NCBI RefSeq assembly: GCF_029168945.1
Contig: NC_083604.1
Coordinates: 74,416,211-74,480,210, forward strand
From: Cannabis sativa
Lineage: Eukaryota > Streptophyta > Magnoliopsida > Rosales > Cannabaceae
DNA: 64,000 bases
Direction: 5' to 3'
Made by a program: the position numbers and the translations under genes. This document shows, in pieces, positions 48,925 to 61,047 of this stretch; within the stretch, counting starts at the first letter, position 1; every line of letters begins with the position of its first letter. The notes beneath the pieces are model-generated. The model was not told the origin of the DNA. It worked only from the letters and a program-made list of their open reading frames with translations, and searched no databases.

Positions 48925-49045
48925 ACTCCAACACCGATTATGGGTTGGGTCCGGGTCCGGTTTGACGTCCAGATTGGGCCCTAGGTTCGGCGTCTTGGGT
49001 CTGAGTCTGAATTCAGGTTCCAATCCGAGTCCCTGGATCTAGATC
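48925..49045. repeat. GC-rich degenerate GGGTCC/GGTTC block
   Basis: This resembles the reverse complement of the ACCC-rich block at 3961-4690: GGGTCCGGGTCCGG, GGGCCCTAGG, GGGTCTGAGTC. It stands out against the AT-rich flanks. Confidence 0.5.
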
Positions 49046-49218
49046 AATGATTGGGGTTGATTCTAAATCTTTTGTAAATATTATAATACAAGCTAATATG
49101 AATTATTTATTATGTATTGAATCATACATCTTACATTGTTTTAAAAAAATTTGTCGTAATAATTAATACAATATATTTCATTATTATCCAAATATTATAT
49201 TATTTATTATTTAATATA

Positions 49219-49578
49219 GTATAAATACCATTTTGGACCTCGTGTTTTATAAAAATTACCAATTGGACCTTCTGTTTTGTTAAATGACAAAATGGACCCT
49301 GTATTTTCTAAAATGGTACAAATAGGACCCTTAACTTAATTTTTGACAACTTTTTTTATAACCAACTGGAAAATACGAACAGATACAGAAAATGTAAACA
49401 GTTTTGTCATAACACTTTTAGATCGAATTATTATTAAATTTTATTTTGACAAAAATCAGTTCATGAGGGTCCTATTTTTACCATTTTAGAAAATACAGGG
49501 TCTATTTTGTCATTTAACAAAACTGAGGGTCCAATCAATAAATTTTGCAAAATACAGAGTCCAAAATAATATTTACCC
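49219..49578. mobile_element. Long-TIR MITE with 9-bp target duplication (Mutator-type), 360 bp
   Basis: Arms of about 110 bp are inverted copies (for example GACAAAATGGACCCTGTATT and its inverse near 49495). It is flanked by TTTAATATA on both sides (49210-49218 and 49579-49587). Long arms and a 9-bp duplication are the mark of Mutator-like MITEs. It has no coding capacity and folds back on itself. Confidence 0.82.
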
Positions 49579-50416
49579 TTTAATATAATATGATCTTTCT
49601 ATAACTTACCAACGAGTTCATAAAAGTTTGAATATTGATTTTGATCATACTAGTTTTAGAGATCAAATTGGAATATGTGCCTACATAAATATTGTTTTAA
49701 GATTTCAAATTTAATTTTACTACAATTTGATTTCTATAATTTTATTAATAAAATAATATTTAAAATTATATATGATAATTGTTGTCATTGTTAGGGGATA
49801 TTTTTGTTATGTATAACACACATTTTATACACTGTTTATGATGTAGCATAGTGTGGCTCCACACTACAAAACATCAATTATTTAAACATAATATAATTTT
49901 ACATGAGTTTATGTATATTTATAGTATGTTGTACAAAATGTGTGTGCCTCTAGTTAAACTAATATCACATAATTTTGTGTAAGTAAAAATTACTTAAATT
50001 CTTAATAAACTCACATAATAAATATTGTAAATTATAGCTATGTGAATATATTTATAATATCATACATATTTCAAAAAAAAAAAAAAACATGGCTCATTCA
50101 ATATTTTGACTTGGTAATATTTTTAAATTATATGGTATTCTTATTATTTAGCCACTAGATTTACTATTCTCTCAAAAATAATCCTTTGTGACGTTAGTGT
50201 ATCCATATCTATATATATAAAGGAGAGGAATAGAGCGGTGATACGGCTCTTTATAATCTCTTCAGAGCTATTTTTCTTTCTCTCTTTAATTTTTTTATTT
50301 TTAATATTTTATTAAAGCATGAAACTATAAAATGATATTTTACTATTATTTTAATAAAGTTTCTATAAAAAAAATATCTATATATATAAAGAAGAGAAAA
50401 TACAAGGAGAAGATTT

Positions 50417-51205
50417 GTTTCAGGTTGGTACGATGCTCAGTCTAAGTAAACCATTCGAGTAAGGCCACACGTCACCTAACCGTGCAAAGAGAGAAGCCAA
50501 AAAGTCCTCATGCGACCAGAAGTTCCCAGAAGATGTGACACATGGCAAGTATAGAAGATCAAGGTTGGACGAACAACAAGAGAACTTTGAGGAGACTCTC
50601 CAGAAGATGTTAGTCGGTTGTATAGGCCGGATAAAGCCGTCTAACATCATATATGTGTTGGATGAAGTATATCGACTAGCTTTTAGGGGGGATCAAAGGG
50701 CCATCTAACAGAAAACGTTCGACTAGTAAGTTTGCGAGAGGAAATGTCCAGATTCGTTTCCTCAACCTATTTCAGCACACCTATAATTGAGAGATTGCGA
50801 AAATAAAATAAAAAATTAGAGAATTTGATGGGATTGACTCATTCAAATATTAAATGCATTATTTTGTAATTAAATGTAAATATTCTACATTCTTTTTCCT
50901 ATAAAAGGTGGATCATATTTACAATTCGGGGACCGAATTCTGTATTCTCAAGAGAGCTATTACCTTGCGAAATTACATGTAATATTCAAAGGAATTAGTA
51001 GGAAACTCACTTGACAAGTTCATGTGATCTTGCTATTTCTTAGAAAAATACAACTAAAAAGGGAGTAGATCATTACCGATTCAGAGACCGAACCTTTATA
51101 ATACTCGTGTATCATTTATTGCTCTTTCATATTTCAATTATTCAAACATTTATATCATTATTTTATTGACTCTGCGTTATTGACTAGAAATGATGCCAAC
51201 ACTTG
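50417..51205. other. LTR-like segment inside the Helitron
   Basis: This less AT-rich stretch has a TATA-like CCTATAAAAGG near 50900, GGGGACCGAATTCTG and AGAGACCGAACC, and ends GATGCCAACA. It resembles the promoter-to-end part of a gypsy-type LTR. No clean ends or duplication were found, so it may be captured or decayed. The antisense open frame at 50420-50650 has no recognisable family. Confidence 0.35.
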
Positions 51206-51222
51206 TTATTTAATATATATAT

Positions 51223-51263
51223 ATATATAATATGATCCTTATACGACCTGCCAAACGAACCTT
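51223..51263. mobile_element. Isolated end of the GRACTCGTTTGGTA MITE family
   Basis: AATATGATCCTTATACGACCTGCCAAACGAACC matches in character the right end at 49589-49616. No clear left partner lies nearby. Confidence 0.4.
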
Positions 51264-51386
51264 AATAGTCTTAAAGATTAACTCATTCTAAAATTTCCAG
51301 AACTTTGTTTATTTTTAATTAACCCTTCCAAGCATTTTGTCACTTATTATGCCTTAATGTTTTTCCATAAAATTGATTTTCATTGT

Positions 51387-51526
51387 TTTTTTTTATTGTT
51401 TGCTTTGGGAGTCCATAATGAAACTTGGCAACCAAATGAAACGTATTGGTTTTTTTTTTTTTTATTGTTTGCTTTGGGAGTCCATAATGAAACTATTGGC
51501 AACCAAATGAAACGTAGTCTAAAGCT
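51387..51526. repeat. Tandem duplication of about 69-71 bp
   Basis: TTTATTGTTTGCTTTGGGAG begins at 51392 and again at 51461, each copy ending CCAAATGAAACGTA with a two-base difference between. Confidence 0.85.
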
Positions 51527-52929
51527 TAGATGCAAATTAAATTCATAAATGCTTAAGCTAATACAAACTTTTTTTAACGTATTAAATAATATGATTCGAT
51601 GGTATTATTTTAAGATTTATGATTGCAATAATATTAATGTAATACAAAATTTAATCTAGATAGTATTCTATTAAATGATACAATATGATCCCTTTATCAT
51701 ATTTGCATGGTAATATTGTTAATCGATATACACTTAATTAATATATTAAGTGACAGTCATGAGTTCTGCCATGTATGTATATATAGATATGAAGGGTAAA
51801 CTAGCTGGCGCTATACCACATAATTTTTTCTTCAAATACATATACATATATAGATAATTATTATAACATGATATATACATATATAATATATAATTGACCA
51901 AGTTAGGTATAAAGATATGTATAATATATAGTAGGGTCGACACATGCATGGACAAGAATCGAGAGACTACATGGAACGGGACATAGCACAGCTGTACATT
52001 GTAAAAAGGTAGGATGTGGGGGTTTCTTTTCATCAACTTGATCATTGTTCAAAAGGTACATCTATAACTACTATAAAAGTGAGAATATTATTTTGGGCTT
52101 CCACATATTAAATTACTAAAAAGTCCCCACTTCTCACCTTTAATTTATTATGTTGAGGTTAATCATATACAAAATATGTGGTGATTAATTGCTTTTTTTT
52201 ATTTTTTATTAATAACTACTATAAAAGTAACAATTTTGTTTTGGGCTTCCACATGTTAAATTTATTATGTTGATTTTGTTTTTTTGACTAAATTATCATT
52301 TATATGTGAATGATTGAGTTTAATTGATTAATAAAACTAAATTTTACTCAATATATGTAAAAACATGTTTTATTTTTTTTTTTTATTCAATATAGTTGCA
52401 TATATATATACATATTTGTAAGAATAATAGTATGCAAAAATAAATATTTAGAGTTTTTTTTTTTAGCAAACTTAGCCTTAACTTTATCACCCTATATAAT
52501 TTACTAAGAATTACATATTATAATTTCACATTAAAAAAATAATTTTAATATTTTTAATTTTCTACTTTTTGTAAAGAATTACATAACATAATTTCACATT
52601 AAAAAAATAATTTTAATATTTTTATTTTTTTTACTTTTTATAGTATACATTTTTTTTTTCTTTCGGTCTTTTTTTTTTAAGAAGAGAAAATAAGTGTTTA
52701 TTAAAGATTTTTTAGGACCACTATTAAATTGTATTTTTTTTTAAGATTATCTTTGAACTAATCCTATTGTTAAATATAAATGAATTATGTTAGATTTTAT
52801 CGCATATAGTTAATAAAATGTTCAGATCGTATTCAATGAGAAATATAAAAATTATGTTATATTTTATACAAACATTTAATTTGTACATGACGCATGCTAT
52901 ACTGAATTAAAACTCAACCTTGGCAGAAA

Positions 52930-53085
52930 ATGGAGTTGGAGTCAGATTGCTTAGTAGCAGTACAAGCTATTCGAAATTCATTACCTATGTTTTCTTCTTT
53001 TGAGGTTATTATAGAAGATTATCGTAAACTTCTTTCATCTTTACACAATAGTTCCTTGTTTTTTATTAATGATAGTTGCTCATAG
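52930..53085 (+). pseudogene. LINE RNase H fragment carried by the Helitron
   Basis: A 51-codon frame reads MELESDCLVAVQAIRNSL then VIIEDYRKLLSSL, the catalytic-Asp segment of the plant LINE RNase H domain (xESDxxxxVxAI). It ends at TAG 53083-53085, and traces of the downstream motif follow out of frame. It lies within the Helitron about 160 bases before its 3' hairpin, in the plus orientation. Confidence 0.65.
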
Positions 53086-53216
53086 TTTTGCTTGAGCATC
53101 TTGTTCTTTTCTAATTCGAGTGTTCAACAAGAGCGATGTTTCTATTAAGGAAAAATCTTATCTTTTAACTGATTTAGCACATTAATAAAAATTATATATT
53201 TACTTCCAAAAAAATT

Positions 53217-53247
53217 ACACGTGTGTAGCACGTGTTGTTCCAACTAG
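53217..53247 (+). terminator. Helitron 3' hairpin and CTAG end
   Basis: The 7-bp perfect stem ACACGTG/CACGTGT, loop TGTAG, then 8 nt and CTAG. This is the Helitron rolling-circle termination signal, not a transcription terminator. Confidence 0.75.
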
Positions 53248-53258
53248 TATATAATTAA

Positions 53259-53484
53259 GGGAGATGATTTTGTCCCATGATTGTACTTTCACGGAATGTA
53301 TTCTGTGATGTACGACAGCCGTTAGATGAGAGAGTTATTTGATCTGAGGGCTGAAATTGATCTAAAGGTAATTAGGATTAAAAAATAGTAACGTACCCTG
53401 ACACTCATATAATGTACTTGAGACACATCTAATGTACCACGGAATACATTCCGTGAAGTACATCACGAGACAAAATCGTGTCCC
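53259..53484. mobile_element. MITE with GATTTTGTCCC ends (226 bp)
   Basis: The ends GGGAGATGATTTTGTCCCAT and its inverse at the right (ACAAAATCGTGTCCC) form arms of about 45 bp that include ACGGAATGTATTC and its inverse. It starts 11 bases after the Helitron end. The target duplication is unclear; TA-rich DNA flanks both sides. Confidence 0.7.
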
Positions 53485-55072
53485 TATATACAGTTCAATC
53501 TTTCATATGAAAAGTAGCCCCTTTCCAAATAAATAAAATAGTATAATTTATGGTATAAATACTTAAGTTTTATGTCAAGTAGTAGATAAGTGTTAAAAAT
53601 TAATTATTTTTAAAAATTATTAAATATAAATAAATCTAAATTCTTGAACAAAATATTCATAAATTATATAAAATTTGTTTAACACATACACTAAATATTA
53701 CAAACAAAATACAAATTAAACAATGAGATCAAACCAAAACTCCGATTTTGAAACCCTTAAATGGGGTAGATTAAATATCGATTAACTCCATGCCCAAGCC
53801 AAAACCACAAATTTAGAAATATAAATAAAAACTCAAACTCAGAAATAAAAGCGCAAACCACAAACTACTCTAATGAGGGATTTGTGGTCTTTCTACGATT
53901 TGGGAACAATGAGAGACATAAAGAAGCAGATGAAAGCAAGCATCTGGTTCGCATGTTGTCGAGAAGAGAGGAAAATGAGGATGCACTATGGTGAAATAGG
54001 GTTGTTCCGATGGTAAGGAGGAAGAAGACATCAATGATGAGTATTCGCAGGTCGACGCCGATGAGGGAGAAGAACGATGGCCCCATAGTTCCTAGAAGAC
54101 GATAAGGGATGAAGTTGACCCCTTGAATCACAGAAGAGAGAAATACATGAAACCGATTATGGTTCGCAGAAGTGAAGAGGGAGAAGAACGTGATTTTAGG
54201 GGTTAAGGATTTTATGTTCTCAGATTTTTTAGGTTTTAAATTTAATTTTGTATATTTAACTGTTTTTGTGTTTAACAAAACAATCCTCTTTTATTGGATT
54301 TTTTTATTAATATAGGATTAAATTTTAAGTTTGTGTGTTTGATAATTTTGTAATTTTTTATTTTAAAAATAATTTTTATTTAATTTTTAAATATATACAA
54401 AATTAAAGATAAAAAAATTGATTATATTTATTACTTTTTATAATTTTAAACTCGTTTTTAAATATTTAACTAATTATTTAAATAATAAATTAAAAATTAA
54501 TGATATGGACTAATGAACTGACATGTGAATACTGACCTCGTACTTAACGACTACTACTTATGAAAATTCTACTAACGGAAAATATTTTTATTGCTAAAAA
54601 TACGACTACTTATTTAATAGTGAACATAAAACTTAAATATAAATACCACAAATTACTTTAAATAAAATAAATTCTTCACTAAAGTACAGGCACTATTACT
54701 ACTCAATATAAAGCTAATAAGGTAGATGAGATCATGAATTGGCTATGATCCAGTTTTTTTGTTTATTGTTTTTGTCATGGTCTAGTTCAACTACTTCACA
54801 TTCATAACGATTCGATTTCAGGAGGAATACTCTACTGAGTCTAGCTGTAGTCCTTATCCAACATCAATGGAAAAAGGAAAGACTGTATCCCTTAAATCTA
54901 GGACCATATATATGTATATATACCTTAAATATATAGATAAAAAGCAATTGGGTTGCATAAACACAGAATTTTTTTTTAAAAAAAAAAATAACACCCTCTT
55001 GGTAATGTGCTGCGGTTCATTGCTCAAAAATATATAACCATTTTTTTATAAAGAAAATATATATAATATGTT
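53485..55072. other. AT-rich intergenic DNA, no gene recognised
   Basis: A 137-codon antisense frame at 53865-54278 is Ser/Leu/Phe-rich. It lies across a GA-rich patch, resembles no family I know and lacks convincing start context. I do not call it a gene. Confidence 0.45.
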
Positions 55073-55077
55073 TTCAG

Positions 55078-55574
55078 TGTTAGAGTTTATAAAACACTCA
55101 AGAAATATATAAATCACAGATTCAAACATATTCCTAAAAATGCTTTAATATAGAAAACCCTAAATCATAAATCTTAAAGCCTTTGCTAAATTAAAGAAGA
55201 AGAAGATGATAAAATATGAGCGGAAGTACTAACCTGAAGCCATTGTTGGAGATTGTAGAGAAGGTTTTTGATCTTCCAAGAATACACTATTTTCTAGAGT
55301 ATTTTCTCTGATGGGGAAGGAGAGAATACAGAAACCCTAGTGTTTCTTGGGGACCACTACCTATTTATAGACTCATCTAAGAATGAGTTTTGGGTATTTA
55401 TAATTTGGCCCCTCAACAAATTATAAATTAACTTATGGTATCTACACATTAATTCCATGACACTTTAATACCCTTTTGATACCCATAACATAATTGGTCA
55501 CTTAATTTTGTATCACACTTTATAATAGCATATACATTATACATATGTGCCCACAAATGATTTTTAATCCAACA
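55078..55574 (-). repeat. Copia-2 3' LTR (497 bp)
   Basis: It is identical to 61048-61544 except at 55227. The purine tract on its right (minus strand TTGCCCAAGTGGGAGAT, about 55575-55591) is the polypurine tract. Confidence 0.97.
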
Positions 55575-55974
55575 ATCTCCCACTTGGGCAACATATGTTA
55601 CCTGATAAATGTATAACCTTATGAGCTCAAAATTTGCTATTATGTAAAGGTATTTCAACAATCTTGTCCATCAACTATACCCATATAGGATCAAAGCGAT
55701 TTTCGTCATATCAATCATGACTAAACCCATCAATGGTCACATATACAAATACAGCCAAATGACATAGATCAATCATGGATGTGTAGCATGGAAATTACAT
55801 GCAATGTGAACCGAACATGCCTATTTCCAACTGGTCCTCCTTAAACCAAAGTGAGGTCAAACTTAAACATACCAAAACAGAGTGAATAAACTGAAAACTT
55901 TATTTCTGATCAGAAAATAACCAAATACATAAATGTCTTAAACAAACATAAAGCAAGGAAAATACAAACTCCCA

Positions 55975-58002
55975 CTAAAGCATGATATCCTCAAGTAATA
56001 CTACACCCATATGAGCAGTATGCCCATGAAAGACCTTGGGTGGTAATCCTTTTGTGAGCGAATCTGCTATCATGGAGTTTGTCCCAATATGCTCTATGGA
56101 AATCTGTCCACTCTGCACTCTTTCTTTCACAACGAGGAACTTTATGTCAATATGCTTTGACTTGGATGAGCTCCTATTGTTATTGGAATACAGCACTGCT
56201 GATTTATTGTCACAAAATATCTTAAGTGGTCTTTCAACATTCTCCAAAATACGCAGCCTAGTGACAATGTTTCTTAGCCATATTCCCTGATTTGATGCCT
56301 CATAACACGCTACGAATTCAGCTGCCATAGTGGAAGAAGCTACAAGTGTCTGTTTGACACTTTTCCAGGATATAGCTCCTCCAGCTAACAAGAAAATGTA
56401 GCCTGATGTAGATTTTCTGCTATCTTAGCATCCAGCGAAATCAGAATCAGAATACCCTATGACCTCCAAATGATCTGATTTCCTGTATGTGAGCATGTAA
56501 TCTTTTGTTCTCTGAAGATACCTCATAACCCTCTTGGTTGCTGTCCAATGGTCCATAACAGGGTTGCTTAAATATCTGCCTAACATCCCAACAATGTACG
56601 CAATATCTGGACGCGTACATACCTGAAGATACATTAGACTCCCTACAACTGATGCATAGGGAATCTTTTTCATTTCCTGAATTTCAAGGCTGCTTTTAGG
56701 GCATTGTCTAAGATTGAATTTGTCTCCTTTAGCAACAGGGGTATCACCTGGTCTACAATCTTGCATGCCAAACCTTTTGAGTACTTTATCGATATAGCTC
56801 TTTTGTGATAATCCAAGAATACCCCGAGAACGATCTCGACGTATTTGAATTCCTAATACAAAAGAGGCGTCACCAAGATCTTTCATCTCAAATTGCTTAG
56901 ATAAAAATCTCTTGGTTTCGTGCAATAATCCTATATCATTAGTGGCAAGCAATATGTCATCGACATATAGAACCAGAAATATGTATTTACTCCCACTGAA
57001 CTTGTGATATACACAATCATCAATAATATTCATCTCAAAACCAAATGAGATAATTACTTGATGAAACTTGTGATACCATTGACGAGAAGCTTGCTTGAGT
57101 CCATAGATAGATTTCTTTAATTTGCAAACCATAAACTTTGGGTCACCAACCACAAAGTTTTCTGGTTGCTCCATATAAATTGTCTCATCAATGTCGCCAT
57201 TGAGAAACGCTGTTTTGACATCCATCTGATGTAACTCAAGGTCAAAATGAGCAATAAGTGCCAATATTATCCTAAAAGAGTCTTTCGATGAAACCGGAGA
57301 GAAAGTCTCTGTATAATCAATGCCTTGTTTCTGAGTATAGCCTTTTGCTACAAGACGTGCCTTAAATCTCACCACATTACCATATTCATCCTTCTTGGTT
57401 TTAAGTATCCACTTACAACCAATTGGTTTTACACCTTCTGGTAATGGGACAACTTCCCAAACTTTATTGTCTTGCATAGACTTATTCTCTTCATCCATGG
57501 CATCAATCCACTTTTGAGAGTTAGAACTTTTCATGGCCTGATGCAAGTTGATTGGATCATCTTCCATCATTCCAATTTCATCCTCATGTTCTTGAAGAAA
57601 TACAAAATAGTCATCTGAAATAGCATTTCTTCTCTCTCTTGTGGACCTCCTTAATGGCTCTTGTTCTTGAGGGTGTTGAATTTGTTCTTCTTGAACAATA
57701 GCCTCATTTTGATTTGGGAGTTGTTCAACATTGTCTTGTTGAGGTTCCGGATTCATTTCTTGATCAATGACAGGTGTGGAAGCCTGAACATTGTCTAAAA
57801 TGATAGTAGGAACTGAGTTTGAATTCAATTCCTCCTCAAAAACAATGTCTCTAACCTTATTTCTCCCCCCAAATTCAACATCCTCAAAAAATGTTGCAGT
57901 TCCCGTCTCAAATATATTTCTGACAGTGGGATCATAAAACTTATAGCCCCTAGATCGCTCAGAATAACCAATAAAGTAGCTGCTAACTGTTTTGGAGTCC
58001 AA
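55975..58002 (-). pseudogene. Copia-2 RT-RNase H, one internal stop
   Basis: The frame begins in the integrase C-terminal region (LDSKTVSSYFIGYSERSRGY) and continues through RT (WILKTKKDEYGNVVRFKARL, LYVDDILLATND, both well conserved) and RNase H ([41 protein letters not shown]). A TAA at 56422-56424 interrupts it just after FAGC. The frame continues unchanged to 55975, so a single base change is enough to explain it. The truncated product would keep RT but lose RNase H. Confidence 0.94.
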
Positions 58003-58064
58003 TTTATTTTCATGTGGCCTATAAGGCCTTGCCTCAGCTGGACATCCCCAAATGTGAAAATGCT

Positions 58065-59996
58065 TTAGACTAGGCTTTCGACCTGTCCAAAGCTCATAAG
58101 GTGTTTTTGCAACTGCTTTACTTGGTACTCTATTCGAATGTAAGTCATTGTCTTTAATGCTTCTCCCCGTAGGGACTCGGGTAAGGTAGAATGAGCGATC
58201 ATGCTCCTTACCATATCCTTAAGAGTCCTATTTCGTCTCTCAGCAACACCATTCATGCTAGGTGATCCTGGCATGGTGTACTGTGGGACAATACCACATT
58301 CCTCTAGGAATTTAGCAAATGGTTCTGGACGTTGTTCACCTGAGCCATCATATTTACCGTAGTACTCACCACTACGATCAGATTTGACGTTCTTAATCCT
58401 TTTGTTGAGTTGATTCTCAACTTCAGCTTTGTAAGCTTTGAACACGTCCACAGACTGAGATTTTTCATGAATGAGATATAGGTACCCATAACGTGAGTAA
58501 TCGTCTATGAATGATATAAAATATTGTTGACCATTCCAAGATGCCGTAGGGAATGGCCCACAAATATCTGTGTGAATCAATTCTAAGACTTCTGAAGCTC
58601 TATTGGCACCTAATCTCTTAGTTTTGGTCTGTTTTCCCTTGATACAATCTACACAGACATTGAAATCTGTGAAGTCAAGAGACTCTAAAATGTCATCAGA
58701 CACAAGATGCTCAATTCTACCTCTTGAGATATGACCTAAGCGTTTATGCCATAATGACGCTGAATTTTCTTTATTTAATTTGCGTTTAGTACCTCGTGAT
58801 TCCACATGCAAGGTTTCATTATAGGATGCAATTGTTTCTAACAAATAAAGATTGTCATAAGTATTCAAATAACCAGTTCCAATAATATTTGAATTTAAAG
58901 ACAAAGTAAACTGATTGTTTCCAAATGAACAACAATATCCAAATTTGTCCAACAAAGAAACAGAAACTAAATTCCGCCTAAAAGACGGCACAACAAAAGT
59001 GTCTTTCAAATCCAAATAAGAACCAGTTCCTAATAACAATCTGAAATGCCCAATTGCTTCCACTTCCACCGATTTACCATCGCCCACAAAGATGTATCTT
59101 TCACCATCACTTGGCTTTCGGTAGCTCAGGCAACCCTGCATAGAAACACTTATGTGAGTAGTAGCACCAGAATCTATCCACCAAGTGTTTTTAGGTACTG
59201 AAACTAAATTAACCTCAGAACAGACCAAAGCAAGATTAATACCTTTCTTTATACGCCATGCGTGATATTTGGCACAATCTTTCTTCACATGTCCAGGTTG
59301 GTCACAAAAGAAACAACCCTTAGAATTCTGTTGTTGTTTCTTTTGAACTGGACCCTTAGCAGCTTCATTCTCAAATTTCCTTTTCTTGCCCTTATCCTTA
59401 GGAGTAGTGGCCAAATGAGCACTTTCGGTTTTGTCCTTTTTCAACCTTTCTTCCTCTTGCACACAATGAGAAATAAGCTCGTTGAGAGTCCATTTCTCCT
59501 TTTGACAGTTGTAACTAATTTTAAATTGGTTAAACTGTGGAGGAAGCGTTAACAAAACCATGAGTACAAGTACATCATCTGAAAGCTCAATCTTAAGTGT
59601 CCTTAATCTTGAGACAATATGATGCATTTCCATAATGTACTCCCTTACATTTCCTTGACCCTTATACTTCATGTTCATTAAAGAACCAAGAAGTGTTGTC
59701 ATTTCAACCTTATCGTTTTTAGCAAAACGTTCCTCAATTTGTTCAAGGAAATTCTTAGCCATAGTAACCCCTTCGGATTCTGTGCCCCAAAAGGCTTCTG
59801 GAATGCTGTGTTTCATAATCATTAGACTCATGCGATTTGAACGATCCCACCTCTCAAATTCCCTTTTATCATCATGGGAACTTTCCTTAGTGAGAGGTGC
59901 AGGTTGTTCATTCCTTAGTGCATGGTCCAAATCCATACATCCCAGAACTATAAGTAGGTTCCTTTTCCAATCCTTGAAATTGGTCCCATTAAGCAT
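58065..59996 (-). pseudogene. Copia-2 gag-protease-integrase, frameshifted near its end
   Basis: Residues 1-200 are the gag (UBN2-type, MLNGTNFKDWKRNL start). A CCHC zinc knuckle (C228, C231, H236, C241) is followed by the aspartic protease motif WWIDSGATTHIS near 272-283. The pre-integrase zinc finger has LWHKRLGHISRGR and CVDC. The integrase core has DICGP, FIDDYSR and PSMNGVAERRNRTL. A one-base loss near 58135 shifts the last 25 or so codons out of the pol frame. The first Met at 59996 may not be the true start, because the frame stays open upstream to about 60050 without a Met. Confidence 0.93.
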
Positions 59997-59999
59997 AGG

Positions 60000-61033
60000 A
60001 ATAGAATTAATGTTAGCAGATATTGAAGCAGCAGAAGATGAACTAGCTGAATATAGAACAAATAAAACAAGCTCACATTAATATGCATAATTAAACAATA
60101 AATTCAAAATTTGGTTAATCCCATCTCAAGATACCAAACACACATTAATATCAAGTCTTTGGACAGTAATATTAACTGTAAGCGGTACTCTTGGTGCAGC
60201 AATCAAATATTGACAATAAAACTGTGTCAAACAATAGGTTAATCTTTGGACTAACGTATTGCTCACACAAAATACCTTATAATTGTCACATATTTATTGC
60301 CACAGGTATGTTTGAAATCTAGCAAAATATTCACTTACCTTTGGGCTAGTCAATATAAGCATCAATTACAAACACACAACCAACCTAATATTTAAATAAA
60401 TTAATCTACACAAAAGAGGTCACTTTGGCGACATATTGTTTCAATTAATTTACTCAAAATATTAGTCATAAACCAACACCAAAATTTGAATTAAATTATT
60501 TGTACCAAAATACATATTTACCAAACTATACTGTAACATATATATATATATAACACAGAAATAATATATATATATAAATATGCCTAAAAAATCAATGCGT
60601 AACCTTACCCAATAATTATTCAATATATATATATCTTACATACATAATAAAATATATACATGTCAGAGGAGGAATTTTTACCGCATATGTATTTATATCA
60701 TAATAGTACTGAAGCCATTGTTTTTATCGATAAAACAAATAGAGCAGTACATCAAAACAAAAAGAAATCACCAAGATATAGAGAAATATTACAAGCCGAA
60801 AACAATAACATCAAATCGTATATATATACAATCTATAAAAGAAAAACTTCGTGCTCATTAAACCTCAGGCGCACTAACATATATAATATCAAGCTCATTA
60901 AATATGGTACATAAATCAATTAACTCAAGCTTGCAGTGCAATATTATTCAAAGAAATATCAAAACCCTAATTTTTAAAATCCCCAAATTTCATAAACAAA
61001 ATCATCAGATCTCCAATTAATTTAACAAAGGTG
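60000..61033 (-). other. Copia-2 leader between primer-binding site and gag
   Basis: About 1 kb of AT-rich DNA without a recognisable frame. On the minus strand a pyrimidine-rich stretch ending TATTCAG (near 60050) just before the open gag frame looks like a splice acceptor. A spliced leader that supplies the start codon is possible but unproven. Confidence 0.4.
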
Positions 61034-61045
61034 GCTCTGGTACCA
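61034..61045 (-). other. Copia-2 primer-binding site
   Basis: The minus strand reads TGGTACCAGAGC, one mismatch from TGGTATCAGAGC (initiator tRNA-Met), two bases inside the 5' LTR. Confidence 0.92.
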
Positions 61046-61047
61046 CT

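Larger units (their letters stand above)
48774..49616. mobile_element. MITE with GRACTCGTTTGGTA ends, carrying a nested MULE-type MITE
   Basis: The left end GGACTCGTTTGGTACG and the inverted right end TTACCAACGAGTTC match the family seen in TWD40-1 intron 1. TTGTATTATATTG repeats follow the left end. It contains the GC-rich GGGTCC block (48925-49045) and the nested element at 49219-49578. The target duplication was not resolved. Confidence 0.55.
50208..53247 (+). mobile_element. Non-autonomous Helitron
   Basis: The 5' end reads TCTATATATATAAAGGAGAG after an A. The 3' end is CTAG (53244-53247) before a T, preceded by a perfect 7-bp stem ACACGTG/CACGTGT (53217-53235) with a 5-nt loop. TC start, 3' hairpin, CTAG end and A|T insertion site are the Helitron signature. 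No Rep/helicase is encoded. A second TCTATATATATAAAG start lies at 50377, so the true 5' end could be either, or one copy inserted in another. Confidence 0.75.

Noticed and set aside
53865..54278. 137-codon antisense frame
   Set aside because: No recognisable domain, low-complexity composition, no splice context; not enough to call a gene.
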